Shown: piece by piece, positions 48,197 to 56,840 of the stretch
How positions within the stretch are numbered: the first letter of the stretch is position 1
How the letters are laid out: every line of letters begins with the position of its first letter
Assembly (NCBI GenBank): GCA_937773775.1
Contig: CALJVL010000001.1
Span: 62,001 to 126,000, forward strand
Length of the DNA stretch: 64,000 nt
Reading direction: 5' to 3'
Source: an uncultured Flavobacterium sp.
GTDB lineage: Bacteria; Bacteroidota; Bacteroidia; Flavobacteriales; Flavobacteriaceae
Notes under the pieces: model-generated
Told to the model about the DNA's origin: nothing
The model's database searches: none
Seen by the model: only the letters and a program-made list of their open reading frames with translations
Made by a program: the position numbers and the translations under genes

Positions 48197-49190
48197 ATTT
48201 TCGGTTTGCCCCGTCCCTAAAGGGGGCCAAAAATTAAGAACGTGATTTTAATTAAAGTCTGTTGCTAAAAACGGATTTTGTCTTTCTTTTTTGCTCCCTT
48301 TAGGGTTAGGGGAAAACAAAAAAGAAACACCGTGAAATACGGTTTTTAACTAGTTTTGCTTCTGGAGCTAAAATTTTCGGTTTGCCCCGGTTCGCCGCGG
48401 CGGATGCCGAAAATTTAGAACATGATTTTGTCTCGATAATAAATGGAGCTGAAAATTTAGAACCTAATTACAGATAAAGTCTATTGATAAAAACGAATTT
48501 TGTGTTTCTTTTTTGCCCCCTTTAGGGCTAGGGGGAAACAAAAAAGAAACTGACTAAGTTTTATTTTTTTATAAGAACAATAAAAAAAGCATATAAAATT
48601 TTCGGTTTGCCCCGTCCCTAAAGGGGGCCAAAAATTAAGAACGTGATTTTAATTAAAGTCTGTTGCTAAAAACGGATTTTGTGTTTCTTTTTTGCTCCCT
48701 TTAGGGTTAGGGGAAAACAAAAAAGAAACACCGTGAAATACGGTTTTTAACTAGTTTTGCTTCTGGAGCTAAAATTTTCGGTTTGCCCCGGTTCGCCGCG
48801 GCGGATGCCGAAAATTTAGAACATGATTTTGTCTCGATAATAAAAGGAGCTGAAAATTTAGAACCTAATTACAGATAAAGTCTATTGATAAAAACGAATT
48901 TTGTGTTTCTTTTTTGCCCCCTTTAGGGCTAGGGGGAAACAAAAAAGAAACTGACTAAGTTTTATTTTTTTATAAGAATAATAAAAAAAGCATATAAAAT
49001 TTTCGGTTTGCCCCGTCCCTAAAGGGGGCCAAAAATTTAGAACATGATTTTGTCTCGATAATAAATGGAGCTGAAAATTTAGAACCTAATTACAGATAAA
49101 GTCTGTTGATAAAAACGAATTTTGTGTTTCTTTTTTGCCCCCTTTAGGGCTAGGAGGAAACAAAAAAGAAACTGACTAGATTTTATTTTA
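48195..49190 (+). repeat. Tandem repeat with a 401-bp period (about 2.5 copies)
   Basis: The start AAATTTTCGGTTTGCCCCGT occurs at 48195, 48596 and 48997, a constant 401-bp offset. The first two copies are nearly identical over their full length; the third lacks an internal segment. Each full copy holds several inverted repeats of the form TTTCTTTTTTG, a CCCTTTAGGG-type core and CAAAAAAGAAAC, and a GTTCGCCGCGGCGG element. A further partial copy with AAATTTTCGGTTTGCCCC lies at about 49608, beyond the DUF559 gene. No gene is visible inside. Confidence 0.9.
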
Positions 49191-49203
49191 AACCCCCTGT
49201 AGA

Positions 49204-49596
49204 ATGAAAAAGAATCCATCACTTTCAGATAATATGTGGAAAGATGCTTCGGGAATTATTTTTTCTAATGCTAAAAAATTAAGAGAAAACCCTACTCAAG
49301 CTGAGGAAGTAATGTGGTTGTCACTGAGGAATAACCAATTGGATGGGTATAAATTTAGAAGGCAACATCCCTTATTAAGATATGTAGCCGATTTTTACTG
49401 TCACCAATTAAAATTAGTCATAGAAATAGATGGAGAATACCATCAAACTGTAGAGCAGAAGAAATTAGATAAGGAACGAACTGTAAATATTGAATTTCAA
49501 GGATTATATGTAATCCGTTTTACCAATGATGAGGTATTGACAGACATGGATTCAGTCCTAAGGAAAATTAAAGAATTTATAAAAACAGAAGAATAA
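49204..49596 (+). CDS. DUF559-type endonuclease-like protein
   Basis: This 130-aa protein has the DUF559/Vsr-like core of the PD-(D/E)XK superfamily: RENPTQAEEVMWLSLRNNQL, FRRQHPLLRYVADFYCHQLK with the catalytic-type Asp, VIEIDGEYH (Glu-x-Asp), and YVIRFTNDEVLTD near the end. Stand-alone DUF559 proteins are frequent in intergenic positions of bacterial genomes; their natural substrate is unknown. Here it is flanked on both sides by copies of the 401-bp repeat family and stands between rfbD and rfbB, so it seems to belong to the repeat region and not to the sugar pathway. Confidence 0.9.
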   Translation: MKKNPSLSDNMWKDASGIIFSNAKKLRENPTQAEEVMWLSLRNNQLDGYKFRRQHPLLRYVADFYCHQLKLVIEIDGEYHQTVEQKKLDKERTVNIEFQGLYVIRFTNDEVLTDMDSVLRKIKEFIKTEE

Positions 49597-49718
49597 TGTG
49601 TTCATGAAATTTTCGGTTTGCCCCACCCCTAATGGGTGCCCAGAACTCAGAACTTGTTTTTACATAAGATATGGATTTATAGAACTTGTCAAAATAAATT
49701 GAAAATATATATTAGAAA

Positions 49719-50765
49719 ATGAAAAAAATATTAATAACAGGCGGGGCGGGTTTTATAGGATCCCATGTAGTTCGCCTTTTTGTAAAAAAATATCCGCAAT
49801 ACCAAATATTCAATTTGGATGCCTTGACTTATGCAGGGAATTTGGAGAATATAGTTGATATTGAAAACGAGCCTAATTATACTTTTATAAAAGGGGATAT
49901 TGTTGATGCTGCTTTTATAGACGCATTATTTGCGGAGCATCAGTTTGACGGTGTTTTACATTTGGCTGCTGAGTCGCATGTGGATCGTTCCATCACGGAT
50001 CCATTGTCATTCGTAAAAACAAATGTTATTGGTACTATGAATTTGTTGAATGCTGCCAAAACGATCTGGAAAGATAATATGGAAGGAAAACGTTTCTACC
50101 ATATCAGTACTGATGAGGTGTATGGAAGTTTAGGCGCTGAAGGCTTGTTTACTGAAAGTACAGCCTACGATCCTAATTCGCCTTATTCGGCTTCAAAAGC
50201 TAGTTCGGATCACTTTGTTCGTGCGTACGGAGAAACCTATGGCTTGCCTTATGTTTTGACGAATTGCTCTAATAATTATGGTCCTTTTCATTTTCCTGAA
50301 AAATTAATTCCGTTGTTTATCAATAATATTATTCAAAACAAGCCTTTGCCTGTTTATGGTGATGGGAAGTATACGCGGGACTGGCTTTTCGTAGAAGATC
50401 ATGCGGTTGCTATTGATTTAGTTTTTCATGAGGGGGTAAATCATGACACCTATAATATTGGAGGATTTAATGAATGGCAAAATATTGATTTGGTAAAATT
50501 GCTTTGTAAAATCATGGATGAAAAATTGGGGAGAACCGCTGGAACTTCTGAAAAATTAATATCATATGTCAAAGACCGTCCAGGACATGATTTGCGTTAT
50601 GCCATTGATGCGAGTAAGATTAATAAAGAACTGGGGTGGAAGCCTTCGGTTACTTTTGAGCAAGGATTAGAGAAAACAGTTAATTGGTATTTAGAAAATC
50701 AAACTTGGTTGAATAATATTACTTCTGGAGAGTATGCTAGTTATTACGAGAAACAATATTTATAG
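49719..50765 (+). CDS. rfbB: dTDP-glucose 4,6-dehydratase
   Basis: This 348-aa SDR catalyses step 2 of dTDP-rhamnose synthesis. It has [20 protein letters not shown] (residues 5-24), [25 protein letters not shown], the [12 protein letters not shown] segment, catalytic [10 protein letters not shown], and [18 protein letters not shown], all diagnostic of RmlB. The length is normal. It is flanked by hitchhiking genes on both sides (DUF559 upstream, GxxExxY downstream), so the rml genes are probably no longer a tight operon. Confidence 0.96.
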   Translation: MKKILITGGAGFIGSHVVRLFVKKYPQYQIFNLDALTYAGNLENIVDIENEPNYTFIKGDIVDAAFIDALFAEHQFDGVLHLAAESHVDRSITDPLSFVKTNVIGTMNLLNAAKTIWKDNMEGKRFYHISTDEVYGSLGAEGLFTESTAYDPNSPYSASKASSDHFVRAYGETYGLPYVLTNCSNNYGPFHFPEKLIPLFINNIIQNKPLPVYGDGKYTRDWLFVEDHAVAIDLVFHEGVNHDTYNIGGFNEWQNIDLVKLLCKIMDEKLGRTAGTSEKLISYVKDRPGHDLRYAIDASKINKELGWKPSVTFEQGLEKTVNWYLENQTWLNNITSGEYASYYEKQYL

Positions 50766-50798
50766 AAGATTTCACGGATTAACGCAGATTACACAGAG

Positions 50799-51179
50799 AT
50801 GAGCAAACTACTATTCGAAGAAGAAACTTATAAAATAATTGGAGCTTGTATGATGGTGCATAAAAGTTTAGGAGCTGGGTTTTTAGAATCTGTGTATCAT
50901 GAATCATTAGAAAAAGAGTTTGAAATACAGAAAGTAAATTTTGACAGTAAAAGAAAATTACAAGTCTATTACAATGAAGTAGCATTGAAAAAATATTTTA
51001 TAGCTGACTTTATCTGTTTTGACAAAATCGCGCTAGAAATAAAAGCAACATCTTTTTTGCACAAAGACAACGAAGCACAGACTATCAATTACCTTAAATC
51101 TACAAATTACCCTGTTGGATTACTGATTAATTTTGGTCAATCCAGCTTAACTTGGAAGAGATTTATAAACATAAAATAA
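50799..51179 (+). CDS. GxxExxY family protein (PD-(D/E)XK nuclease-like)
   Basis: This 126-aa protein has the signature GFLESVY (G-x-x-E-x-x-Y, residues 29-35) in a helix, then a PD-(D/E)XK-like core: IADFICFDKIALEIKAT with Asp and Glu-x-Lys (about residues 69-85), and YPVGLLINFG near the C-terminus. The function of this family is not known; the fold suggests a nuclease or a derived nucleic-acid-binding protein. The flanks carry sequences such as CACGGATTAACGCAGATTAC and AATCCGCG repeats that often surround such genes. It lies between rfbB and rfbA. Confidence 0.92.
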   Translation: MSKLLFEEETYKIIGACMMVHKSLGAGFLESVYHESLEKEFEIQKVNFDSKRKLQVYYNEVALKKYFIADFICFDKIALEIKATSFLHKDNEAQTINYLKSTNYPVGLLINFGQSSLTWKRFINIK

Positions 51180-51242
51180 AGTCATGTAGGGAATCCGCGT
51201 AATCATTTTCAATCCGCGAAGATCCGTAAAATTATTAACATT

Positions 51243-52109
51243 ATGAAAGGAATTATATTAGCAGGAGGTTCAGGAACGCGTTTACATCCACTGACATTGG
51301 CCATGAGTAAGCAAATGATGCCGGTGTACGATAAACCGATGATTTATTATCCGTTGTCGACTTTGATGACGGCAGGGATAAATGAAATATTGATTATTTC
51401 AACGCCTCATGATTTGCCTAATTTCAAAAAATTACTGGGAGACGGTTCTGCAATAGGTTGTCAATTTAGTTATGCGGAACAGGCTATTCCCAACGGTTTG
51501 GCGCAGGCTTTTGTCATTGGAGAAGAATTTATAGGGGGTGATTCTGTGGCTTTGGTACTAGGAGATAATATTTTCTTTGGTTCCAATATGGATGAGCTAT
51601 TACAATCTAATAAAAACCCTGAAGGAGGAGTTGTTTTTGCTTACCATGTTTCAGATCCGCAACGATATGGTGTGGTAGAATTTGATGCTAATTTTAAAGC
51701 GCTTTCCATCGAAGAAAAGCCATTGGAGCCAAAATCTAATTATGCAGTGCCGGGATTGTATTTTTATGATAATTCAGTTGTGGAAATCGCCAAGAATATC
51801 AAACCTAGTTCTCGTGGTGAATATGAAATTACGGATGTGAACAAAGTGTACTTAGAACAAGGAAATCTTAAGGTTGGTATTTTAAGCAGGGGAACCGCCT
51901 GGCTGGATACTGGAACATTTAATAGTTTGATGCAAGCTGGGCAGTTTGTTCAGGTTATCGAAGAACGTCAAGGATTGAAAGTGGGTTGTATTGAAGAAAT
52001 TGCTTGGAGACAAGGTTTTATTTCTGAACAACAACTAAAAGACTTAGCTGAACCATTAAAGAAATCTGGTTATGGGGAGTATCTTTTAGGTTTAATCAAG
52101 TCGAGATAG
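51243..52109 (+). CDS. rfbA: Glucose-1-phosphate thymidylyltransferase
   Basis: This 288-aa enzyme makes dTDP-glucose, the first step to dTDP-L-rhamnose. The motif [18 protein letters not shown] at the N-terminus, [48 protein letters not shown] and [15 protein letters not shown] are all RmlA signatures. The length is normal for the short housekeeping form. It is the last of the four dispersed rml genes; the next gene, pglF-like, has its own probable promoter 117 bp after the stop. Confidence 0.96.
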   Translation: MKGIILAGGSGTRLHPLTLAMSKQMMPVYDKPMIYYPLSTLMTAGINEILIISTPHDLPNFKKLLGDGSAIGCQFSYAEQAIPNGLAQAFVIGEEFIGGDSVALVLGDNIFFGSNMDELLQSNKNPEGGVVFAYHVSDPQRYGVVEFDANFKALSIEEKPLEPKSNYAVPGLYFYDNSVVEIAKNIKPSSRGEYEITDVNKVYLEQGNLKVGILSRGTAWLDTGTFNSLMQAGQFVQVIEERQGLKVGCIEEIAWRQGFISEQQLKDLAEPLKKSGYGEYLLGLIKSR

Positions 52110-52225
52110 CACAAATACAAAAAGTAATTTAAGTTTTTATATAAAAAAGTAGAAGAAGCTTTTTTTATCTGTTTTTAGTACGAAAATATATAGTATTTAA
52201 TAATTTTTTTGAACTATTTATTTGT

Positions 52226-52233
52226 TACTTTTG
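52226..52233 (+). promoter_or_regulatory. -7 element upstream of the PglF-like gene
   Basis: TACTTTTG fits TAnnTTTG and lies 38 nt upstream of the TTG start at 52272. A TTTG occurs upstream (about 52209-52211) but only about 14 nt away, closer than usual. Confidence 0.4.
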
Positions 52234-52271
52234 GAATAATCAACACAAGAACCCTAATATAAAAATGTATT

Positions 52272-54239
52272 TTGAGTAATAACACAAAACCTTCGTCGGA
52301 AGACTTTAGGCCTAGTTTTTTTTCCAGAGAGAACTTAAGGTTTAATATTCATAATTTAAGTTATTTACCTCGGTGGATAATCATTATGATAGATGTTACG
52401 ATCCTAATAATCGCCTTCCTTGTCACAAAGTTAACTATAAATGGGCTCGGACTGCTTTATGTTATTGGTGTTAGTAAAGTAAACTATGTTTTATTTCTTC
52501 TAGGATTGAATATATTTTCTTTTTGGCTGTTTCGAACTTATGCGGGGATTATTAGACACTCTTCCTATATTGATGCAGTCAAACTTTTGTTTTCGCAAAT
52601 ATTTGTTCTTTTCTTGTTTCTAATATTTAATTTTTTATTTGAACTATTATATGGACAGAAAGCTTTTTTAAATACCGCACTTTTTATCAATATGGTCTTG
52701 TCTTTTTGTGGTTTGTTTTTATACCGCGTGATTGTAAAGCAAACTTTCGAACATTATCTTAAGGAAAAAAGTGATGTTAAATTGGTTAGGGTCATAATTT
52801 ATGGAACGGATGCCAATGCCATTTCTGTAGCCAAAGCCTTAAAACTAGAAACACCAAGCCGTTTTAAGATCGTAGGGTTTGTGGATAAAAACAGCCAAAA
52901 CCAGTCCAAAAGAATGTTGGACTTGCCGATATTAGTTTTAAAGAAAAAGCTGCCCACTCTTATGCGATCAGTCGGGGCAGAAGGGGTTATTATAGCGGAT
53001 AAAAGTTTATCAAAAGAGGAGCGTTTGGTTATTGTAGACCAATGCCTGGAATTCAATTATAAAGTTTATATCGTTCCCGTGATTATGGATTGGGAGGATC
53101 AAAAGGAAATTTCCCTGAAAGTAAAGAACTTGCAAATTGAAGATTTACTGGAAAGAAAAGCGATTGTGTTGGACAACAAGTCTATTTCCAAACAGTTAAA
53201 AGACAAAACGATATTAATTACGGGTGCTGCGGGCTCTATCGGAAGTGAGATAGTAAGGCAGGTATTGATTTTTAACCCTAAAAAGATAATTATATTAGAT
53301 CAGGCTGAAACACCTTTGCATCATCTTAGTTTAGAGACGCAAAGTATAATTTCATTTACTAAGATACACACCGTAGTTGCGGATATCAGAAATAAAGAGG
53401 CGCTGAACAATATTTTTAAAGTTTACAAGCCCCAGGTCGTGTTTCACGCTGCCGCTTACAAGCATGTTCCCTTGATGGAGGAAAACCCTTCGCAAGCTAT
53501 CCTGACAAATATTGAAGGAACTAAAAACTTAGCTGACCTGGCATGCAAACACAAGGTGGTAAAATTTGTAATGATATCAACAGATAAAGCAGTCAACCCT
53601 AGTAACGTCATGGGAGCTAGTAAAAGAATAGCCGAGAAATATGTTCAATCGCTGCAATTAAAAGATCAAAAAGAGAATAACGTAAAAGCGACAAAATTTA
53701 TTACTACCCGTTTCGGAAATGTTTTAGGTTCTAATGGTTCTGTCGTGCCTTTGTTTAGTAAGCAAATCGCTGAAGGTGGTCCGGTGACGATTACGCATCC
53801 CGACATCATCCGATATTTTATGACTATTCCTGAGGCCTGCCAATTAGTTCTTGAGGCGGGTTCTATGGGTAATGGAGGCGAGATTTATATTTTTGACATG
53901 GGCAAACCGGTAAAAATTATCGATCTGGCAAGAAAGATGATCAAATTGGCTGGGTATGTACCCGATCAAGATATCATGATCAAGGTTGTAGGACTGCGAC
54001 CAGGAGAAAAACTGTATGAAGAATTACTCAATAATACTTCAAAAACTATCCCTACATACCACGATAAAATCATGATCGCGGAGGAAATTCAGGATGAGTA
54101 TGAAACACTGCATAATGATATAAAAGAACTTATTGAAATCGCTAGCTTTTTTGACAATGACAATATCGTTACAAAAATGAAAAAAATCGTTCCTGAATTT
54201 AAGAGTAGGAATTCTGCTTTTGAGGTATTGGATAAGTAG
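52272..54239 (+). CDS. pglF: UDP-GlcNAc 4,6-dehydratase, membrane-bound (PglF/CapD-like)
   Basis: This 655-aa protein starts with TTG 52272. Four to five membrane helices occupy residues about 30-160, a CoA-binding-like Rossmann part is at about 175-300, and the catalytic SDR domain runs from about residue 310 with ITGAAGSIGSEIVRQ, HAAAYKHVPLME and STDKAVNPSNVMGASKRIAE, where Met replaces the usual Tyr of Tyr-x-x-x-Lys as in PglF. It converts UDP-GlcNAc to the 4-keto-6-deoxy sugar at the inner membrane. The PglD-PglE fusion at 39.6 kb supplies the next two steps and the PglC-like transferase at 39.0 kb would use the product. A clear terminator follows. Confidence 0.92.
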   Translation: MSNNTKPSSEDFRPSFFSRENLRFNIHNLSYLPRWIIIMIDVTILIIAFLVTKLTINGLGLLYVIGVSKVNYVLFLLGLNIFSFWLFRTYAGIIRHSSYIDAVKLLFSQIFVLFLFLIFNFLFELLYGQKAFLNTALFINMVLSFCGLFLYRVIVKQTFEHYLKEKSDVKLVRVIIYGTDANAISVAKALKLETPSRFKIVGFVDKNSQNQSKRMLDLPILVLKKKLPTLMRSVGAEGVIIADKSLSKEERLVIVDQCLEFNYKVYIVPVIMDWEDQKEISLKVKNLQIEDLLERKAIVLDNKSISKQLKDKTILITGAAGSIGSEIVRQVLIFNPKKIIILDQAETPLHHLSLETQSIISFTKIHTVVADIRNKEALNNIFKVYKPQVVFHAAAYKHVPLMEENPSQAILTNIEGTKNLADLACKHKVVKFVMISTDKAVNPSNVMGASKRIAEKYVQSLQLKDQKENNVKATKFITTRFGNVLGSNGSVVPLFSKQIAEGGPVTITHPDIIRYFMTIPEACQLVLEAGSMGNGGEIYIFDMGKPVKIIDLARKMIKLAGYVPDQDIMIKVVGLRPGEKLYEELLNNTSKTIPTYHDKIMIAEEIQDEYETLHNDIKELIEIASFFDNDNIVTKMKKIVPEFKSRNSAFEVLDK

Positions 54240-54261
54240 CAGTAATAAATTTGATTTCACT

Positions 54262-54303
54262 AAAAAAAGTTTACATAGAATATATTCAGCGTAAACTTTT
54301 TTT
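54262..54303. terminator. Intrinsic terminator after pglF
   Basis: AAAAAAAGTTTAC (54262-54274) pairs with GTAAACTTTTTTT (54291-54303) across a 16-nt loop. The A and T tracts allow it to work for both pglF and the convergent phosphatase gene. Confidence 0.85.
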
Positions 54304-54443
54304 GTTTTAAATCTGATCGAGATATAGTTCTATTTATATTTTCGAAATTAGAAAATGAAGCTGATTTATTTAGGGTTTAAATCTTTTTTACGATTGGTAT
54401 GCTGCGTTGTGTAAGTAGTATTTTTTTTCGCAGCGGCATGAAT

Positions 54444-55184
54444 TTACTTGGTTTTAAAAAACTGATTGTTGGCCATCGCCTCTTTTAAAGGTGCCAAATC
54501 TTTTAGTTTTACTTTCTGTTCAAAGGCGGCAATATGTCTGTCATGATGCACATCTGATCCTACATAAGTGTACATTCCTTTTGCAAGCAATTGTTCCGCT
54601 ATTTTTGTAATCCCATCACCGTAATAACCAACAACCGCCAGAAGATTAAGTTGAAACAGGCAGCCCGCTCTTTTTAGTTTGACGTACTCATTAAAATTAT
54701 TGTGATAAAACAAATAACGCTCCGGATGGGCGAGTACAGGAATGTATCCTGCCACCTGTAAGTCAAAGAGTATAGAATACAATTGAATAGGTGCATTGAT
54801 GTAAGACATCTCAACCAAAACATAATTATCTTTCAAAATCAATAAATCATTCGATTGAAACAAACGCACAAACTGATCGTCCATCAAATACTCTGCGGCG
54901 GCTTTAAAAGGAAGGTGAATATTGTTTTTCTCCAATTCCAGTACTGTCGCATTTTTATTAGCGACAATTTGTTCATGGGTATTGTCCCAGACATGCTGAA
55001 TGATGTGCGGTGTAGTGATAATCTCTGTGACTCCAAAGCCTTGAAGCGCTCGCGTAAGATGTAAAGTATCCGCAAAGTTTTTGGCACCGTCATCGATACC
55101 CGGCAAAAGATGCGAGTGAATGTCTATATGACCCTCTGGAATTAAATCCTTTAGAACCGGCTTATTTTTAGAGAAAAAAAACAC
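54444..55184 (-). CDS. PHP-type protein-tyrosine phosphatase (CpsB/YwqE family)
   Basis: This 246-aa cytosolic metal-dependent phosphatase has the PHP motifs HIDIHSHLLPGIDDGA (about residues 19-34), TTPHI, AHPERY (about 158-163) and GSDVHHD (about 214-220), which supply the His and Asp metal ligands. CpsB/YwqE enzymes dephosphorylate Wzc-type tyrosine kinases and so reset the polymerisation cycle. Two such kinases are encoded in this window. It is on the minus strand, divergent from the ABC exporter genes with about 165 bp between the starts. The length is normal. Confidence 0.93.
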   Translation of the reverse strand: MFFFSKNKPVLKDLIPEGHIDIHSHLLPGIDDGAKNFADTLHLTRALQGFGVTEIITTPHIIQHVWDNTHEQIVANKNATVLELEKNNIHLPFKAAAEYLMDDQFVRLFQSNDLLILKDNYVLVEMSYINAPIQLYSILFDLQVAGYIPVLAHPERYLFYHNNFNEYVKLKRAGCLFQLNLLAVVGYYGDGITKIAEQLLAKGMYTYVGSDVHHDRHIAAFEQKVKLKDLAPLKEAMANNQFFKTK

Positions 55185-55273
55185 TTTTTTGTATTTATAA
55201 TTAAGAGAACAAAGTAAATGAAATTTTACCGATTAGTATTCTTAAATTAAACACAATATTTCGGACAAATTGT

Positions 55274-55281
55274 TATATTTG
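55274..55281 (+). promoter_or_regulatory. -7 element of the ABC-exporter operon
   Basis: TATATTTG matches TAnnTTTG. It lies inside a GGACAAATTGTTATATTTGTCC near-palindrome (55263-55284) in the divergent intergenic region, 68 nt before the Wzm ATG. The surrounding imperfect dyad (GGACAAAT / ATTTGTCC) could be an operator overlapping the promoter. Confidence 0.6.
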
Positions 55282-55348
55282 TCCATTAACGATTCAACTA
55301 AGACCTGCATAAAAGCAGAAAATAAAGATTAGAAGATCCAGCCATTAA

Positions 55349-56218
55349 ATGAACCACCAAGAAAATAATAATAAGGAATGGCTGTTTGAGATAACACCCA
55401 AAAACAATTTTTTCTCTCTAAATCTTAAGGAAGTTTGGCAATACCGCGATTTGTTGCTGCTTTTCGTGAAGAGGAATATCATTACAGCATACAAACAAAC
55501 CGTTCTCGGGCCTTTGTGGTATTTAATTGAGCCTTTGTTTACTTCAGTAATATTTACGTTGATATTTAACAATATGGCCAATATTTCAACTGGATCTGTA
55601 CCGCCATTTTTATTCAATTTGGCTGGGATTACCATTTGGAATTATTTTACTTCTTGTTTTTCAGGTACCTCAAATACCTTTTCTGCTAATGCAGGAATCT
55701 TTGGGAAAGTGTATTTTCCTCGCTTAATTATGCCTCTTGTGGCCGTGATTTCAAATTTGCTGCGGTTTGGGATTCAATTGTTTATTTTTATGGTGTTTTT
55801 TGGCTATTACTATTATAAAGGTGCCGACATCAGTATCAATGAATATGCCTTTTTGTTTCCGGTCATGGTGTTAATTATGGGGGTGTTAGGTTTGGGATTG
55901 GGAATGATTATTTCTGCAATGGTTACCAAATACAGGGATTTAAATATTTTAGTGGGATTTGGAATGCGGTTACTGATGTATATTTCGGCTGTTATGTATC
56001 CCGTTTCGTATTTTGTAGAAAAACTACCTAAATATGCCTGGGTGGTGGAATACAATCCGTTGTCGTTTGTCATAGAATCCGTTCGTTATATGCTCTTAAA
56101 CACGGGTGTTTTTAATGTCAGCATGTTCATTTATACGTTAATCACCACTGTCATCGTTTTGTTTGTGGGCATCATCATCTTTAACAGGGCTGAGAAGAGT
56201 TTTATTGATACGATTTAA
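55349..56218 (+). CDS. wzm: ABC-2 type polysaccharide export permease (Wzm)
   Basis: This 289-aa protein has six predicted membrane helices. The N-terminal amphipathic segment EVWQYRDLLLLFVKRNIITA then YKQTVLGPLWYLIEPLFTS is typical of Wzm/KpsM/TagG permeases, as is MYPVSYFVEKLPKYAWVVEYNPLSFVIE in the second half. It forms the inner-membrane channel for finished undecaprenyl-linked O-antigen chains. Its ATPase partner, wzt, normally follows directly, but here a heptad-bounded four-helix-bundle cassette of about 620 bp stands between them. Confidence 0.93.
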   Translation: MNHQENNNKEWLFEITPKNNFFSLNLKEVWQYRDLLLLFVKRNIITAYKQTVLGPLWYLIEPLFTSVIFTLIFNNMANISTGSVPPFLFNLAGITIWNYFTSCFSGTSNTFSANAGIFGKVYFPRLIMPLVAVISNLLRFGIQLFIFMVFFGYYYYKGADISINEYAFLFPVMVLIMGVLGLGLGMIISAMVTKYRDLNILVGFGMRLLMYISAVMYPVSYFVEKLPKYAWVVEYNPLSFVIESVRYMLLNTGVFNVSMFIYTLITTVIVLFVGIIIFNRAEKSFIDTI

Positions 56219-56220
56219 GA

Positions 56221-56387
56221 GTGAGAAGTGAATAGTGAGAAGTGAATAGTGAGAAGTGAATAGTGAGAAGTGAGAAGAGAATAGTGAGGAGTGAAAATAG
56301 TGAGAAGTGAGAAGGCAGAAGTTAGTTACTACTCACCACTCACCATTGACGACTCACTTAAAAACTATTCACTAAAAAAAAATAGAT
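56221..56387 (+). repeat. Heptad tract GTGAGAA/GTGAATA upstream of four-helix gene
   Basis: From 56221 heptads alternate GTGAGAA and GTGAATA in strict register for ten units, with one 2-nt slip at 56291-56299, continuing to GTTAGTT at 56327. It then turns into the complementary form (ACTCACC, ACTCACT-like) down to the start at 56388, so the tract as a whole can fold back on itself. The 20-mer at 56317-56336 (AGAAGTTAGTTACTACTCAC) recurs after the gene. Confidence 0.92.
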
Positions 56388-56735
56388 ATGAATCATAAAG
56401 ATTTAGACGTTTGGAAAAAGAGTATGGATTTGGTAGAGACTATTTATAAGTTGACTCAAACATTTCCAGATGCGGAAAAATATGGATTAACGAGTCAAAT
56501 GCGAAGGTCTGCTGTTTCAATTCCATCTAATATTGCTGAAGGAGCAGCACGAAAAGGAGATAAAGAACTAATTCATTTTCTTCATATTGCCTTAGGTTCG
56601 CTTTCAGAATTAGACACACAATATTTAATAGCATTGCGATTGGAATTTATCAAAAATGAAGATGGTTGTAATTTACAAATGATTGAAGTAAAAAAGTTAC
56701 TGTTGGGATTTAGAAATTATATAGAAAAAAAGTGA
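56388..56735 (+). CDS. Four-helix-bundle protein (intervening-sequence protein family)
   Basis: This 115-aa helical protein starts MNHKDLDVWKKSMDLVETIY, with the signature LTSQMRRSAVSIPSNIAEGA (about residues 32-51), GDKELIHFLHIALGSLSELD and a final helix ending in Lys-Lys. It is a different sequence from the pair at 13.7/14.3 kb and from the 7.1-kb copy but shares the same RRSA-x-S-x-N-I-x-E-G core. It splits the wzm-wzt pair and is enclosed by GTGAGAA-type heptads with an identical 20-bp direct repeat on both sides. Function unknown. Confidence 0.9.
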   Translation: MNHKDLDVWKKSMDLVETIYKLTQTFPDAEKYGLTSQMRRSAVSIPSNIAEGAARKGDKELIHFLHIALGSLSELDTQYLIALRLEFIKNEDGCNLQMIEVKKLLLGFRNYIEKK

Positions 56736-56840
56736 GTAGTGAGAGGTGAGTCGTGAGAAGTTAGTTACTACTCACTTTTCACGATTCGCTACTCACTAAT
56801 TTTCACCACTCACTAAAAAACGACTCACCCCTCACGGATT
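56736..56840 (+). repeat. Heptad tract between four-helix gene and wzt
   Basis: GTGAGTA, GTGAGAG, GTGAGTC, GTGAGAA, GTTAGTT follow directly after the four-helix stop. The repeated 20-mer AGAAGTTAGTTACTACTCAC (56756-56775) and the complementary heptads (TTCACGA, TTCGCTA, CTCACTA) come next, up to the wzt ATG. GTGAGTCGTGAGAAG and the later TTTTCACGATTCGCTACTCAC can pair to form a long imperfect hairpin. Confidence 0.9.

Noticed and set aside
49204..51179. Restriction-modification or toxin-antitoxin system from DUF559 and GxxExxY genes
   Set aside because: No methyltransferase and no partner gene next to either; they are separated by rfbB. They are better described as solitary hitchhikers.
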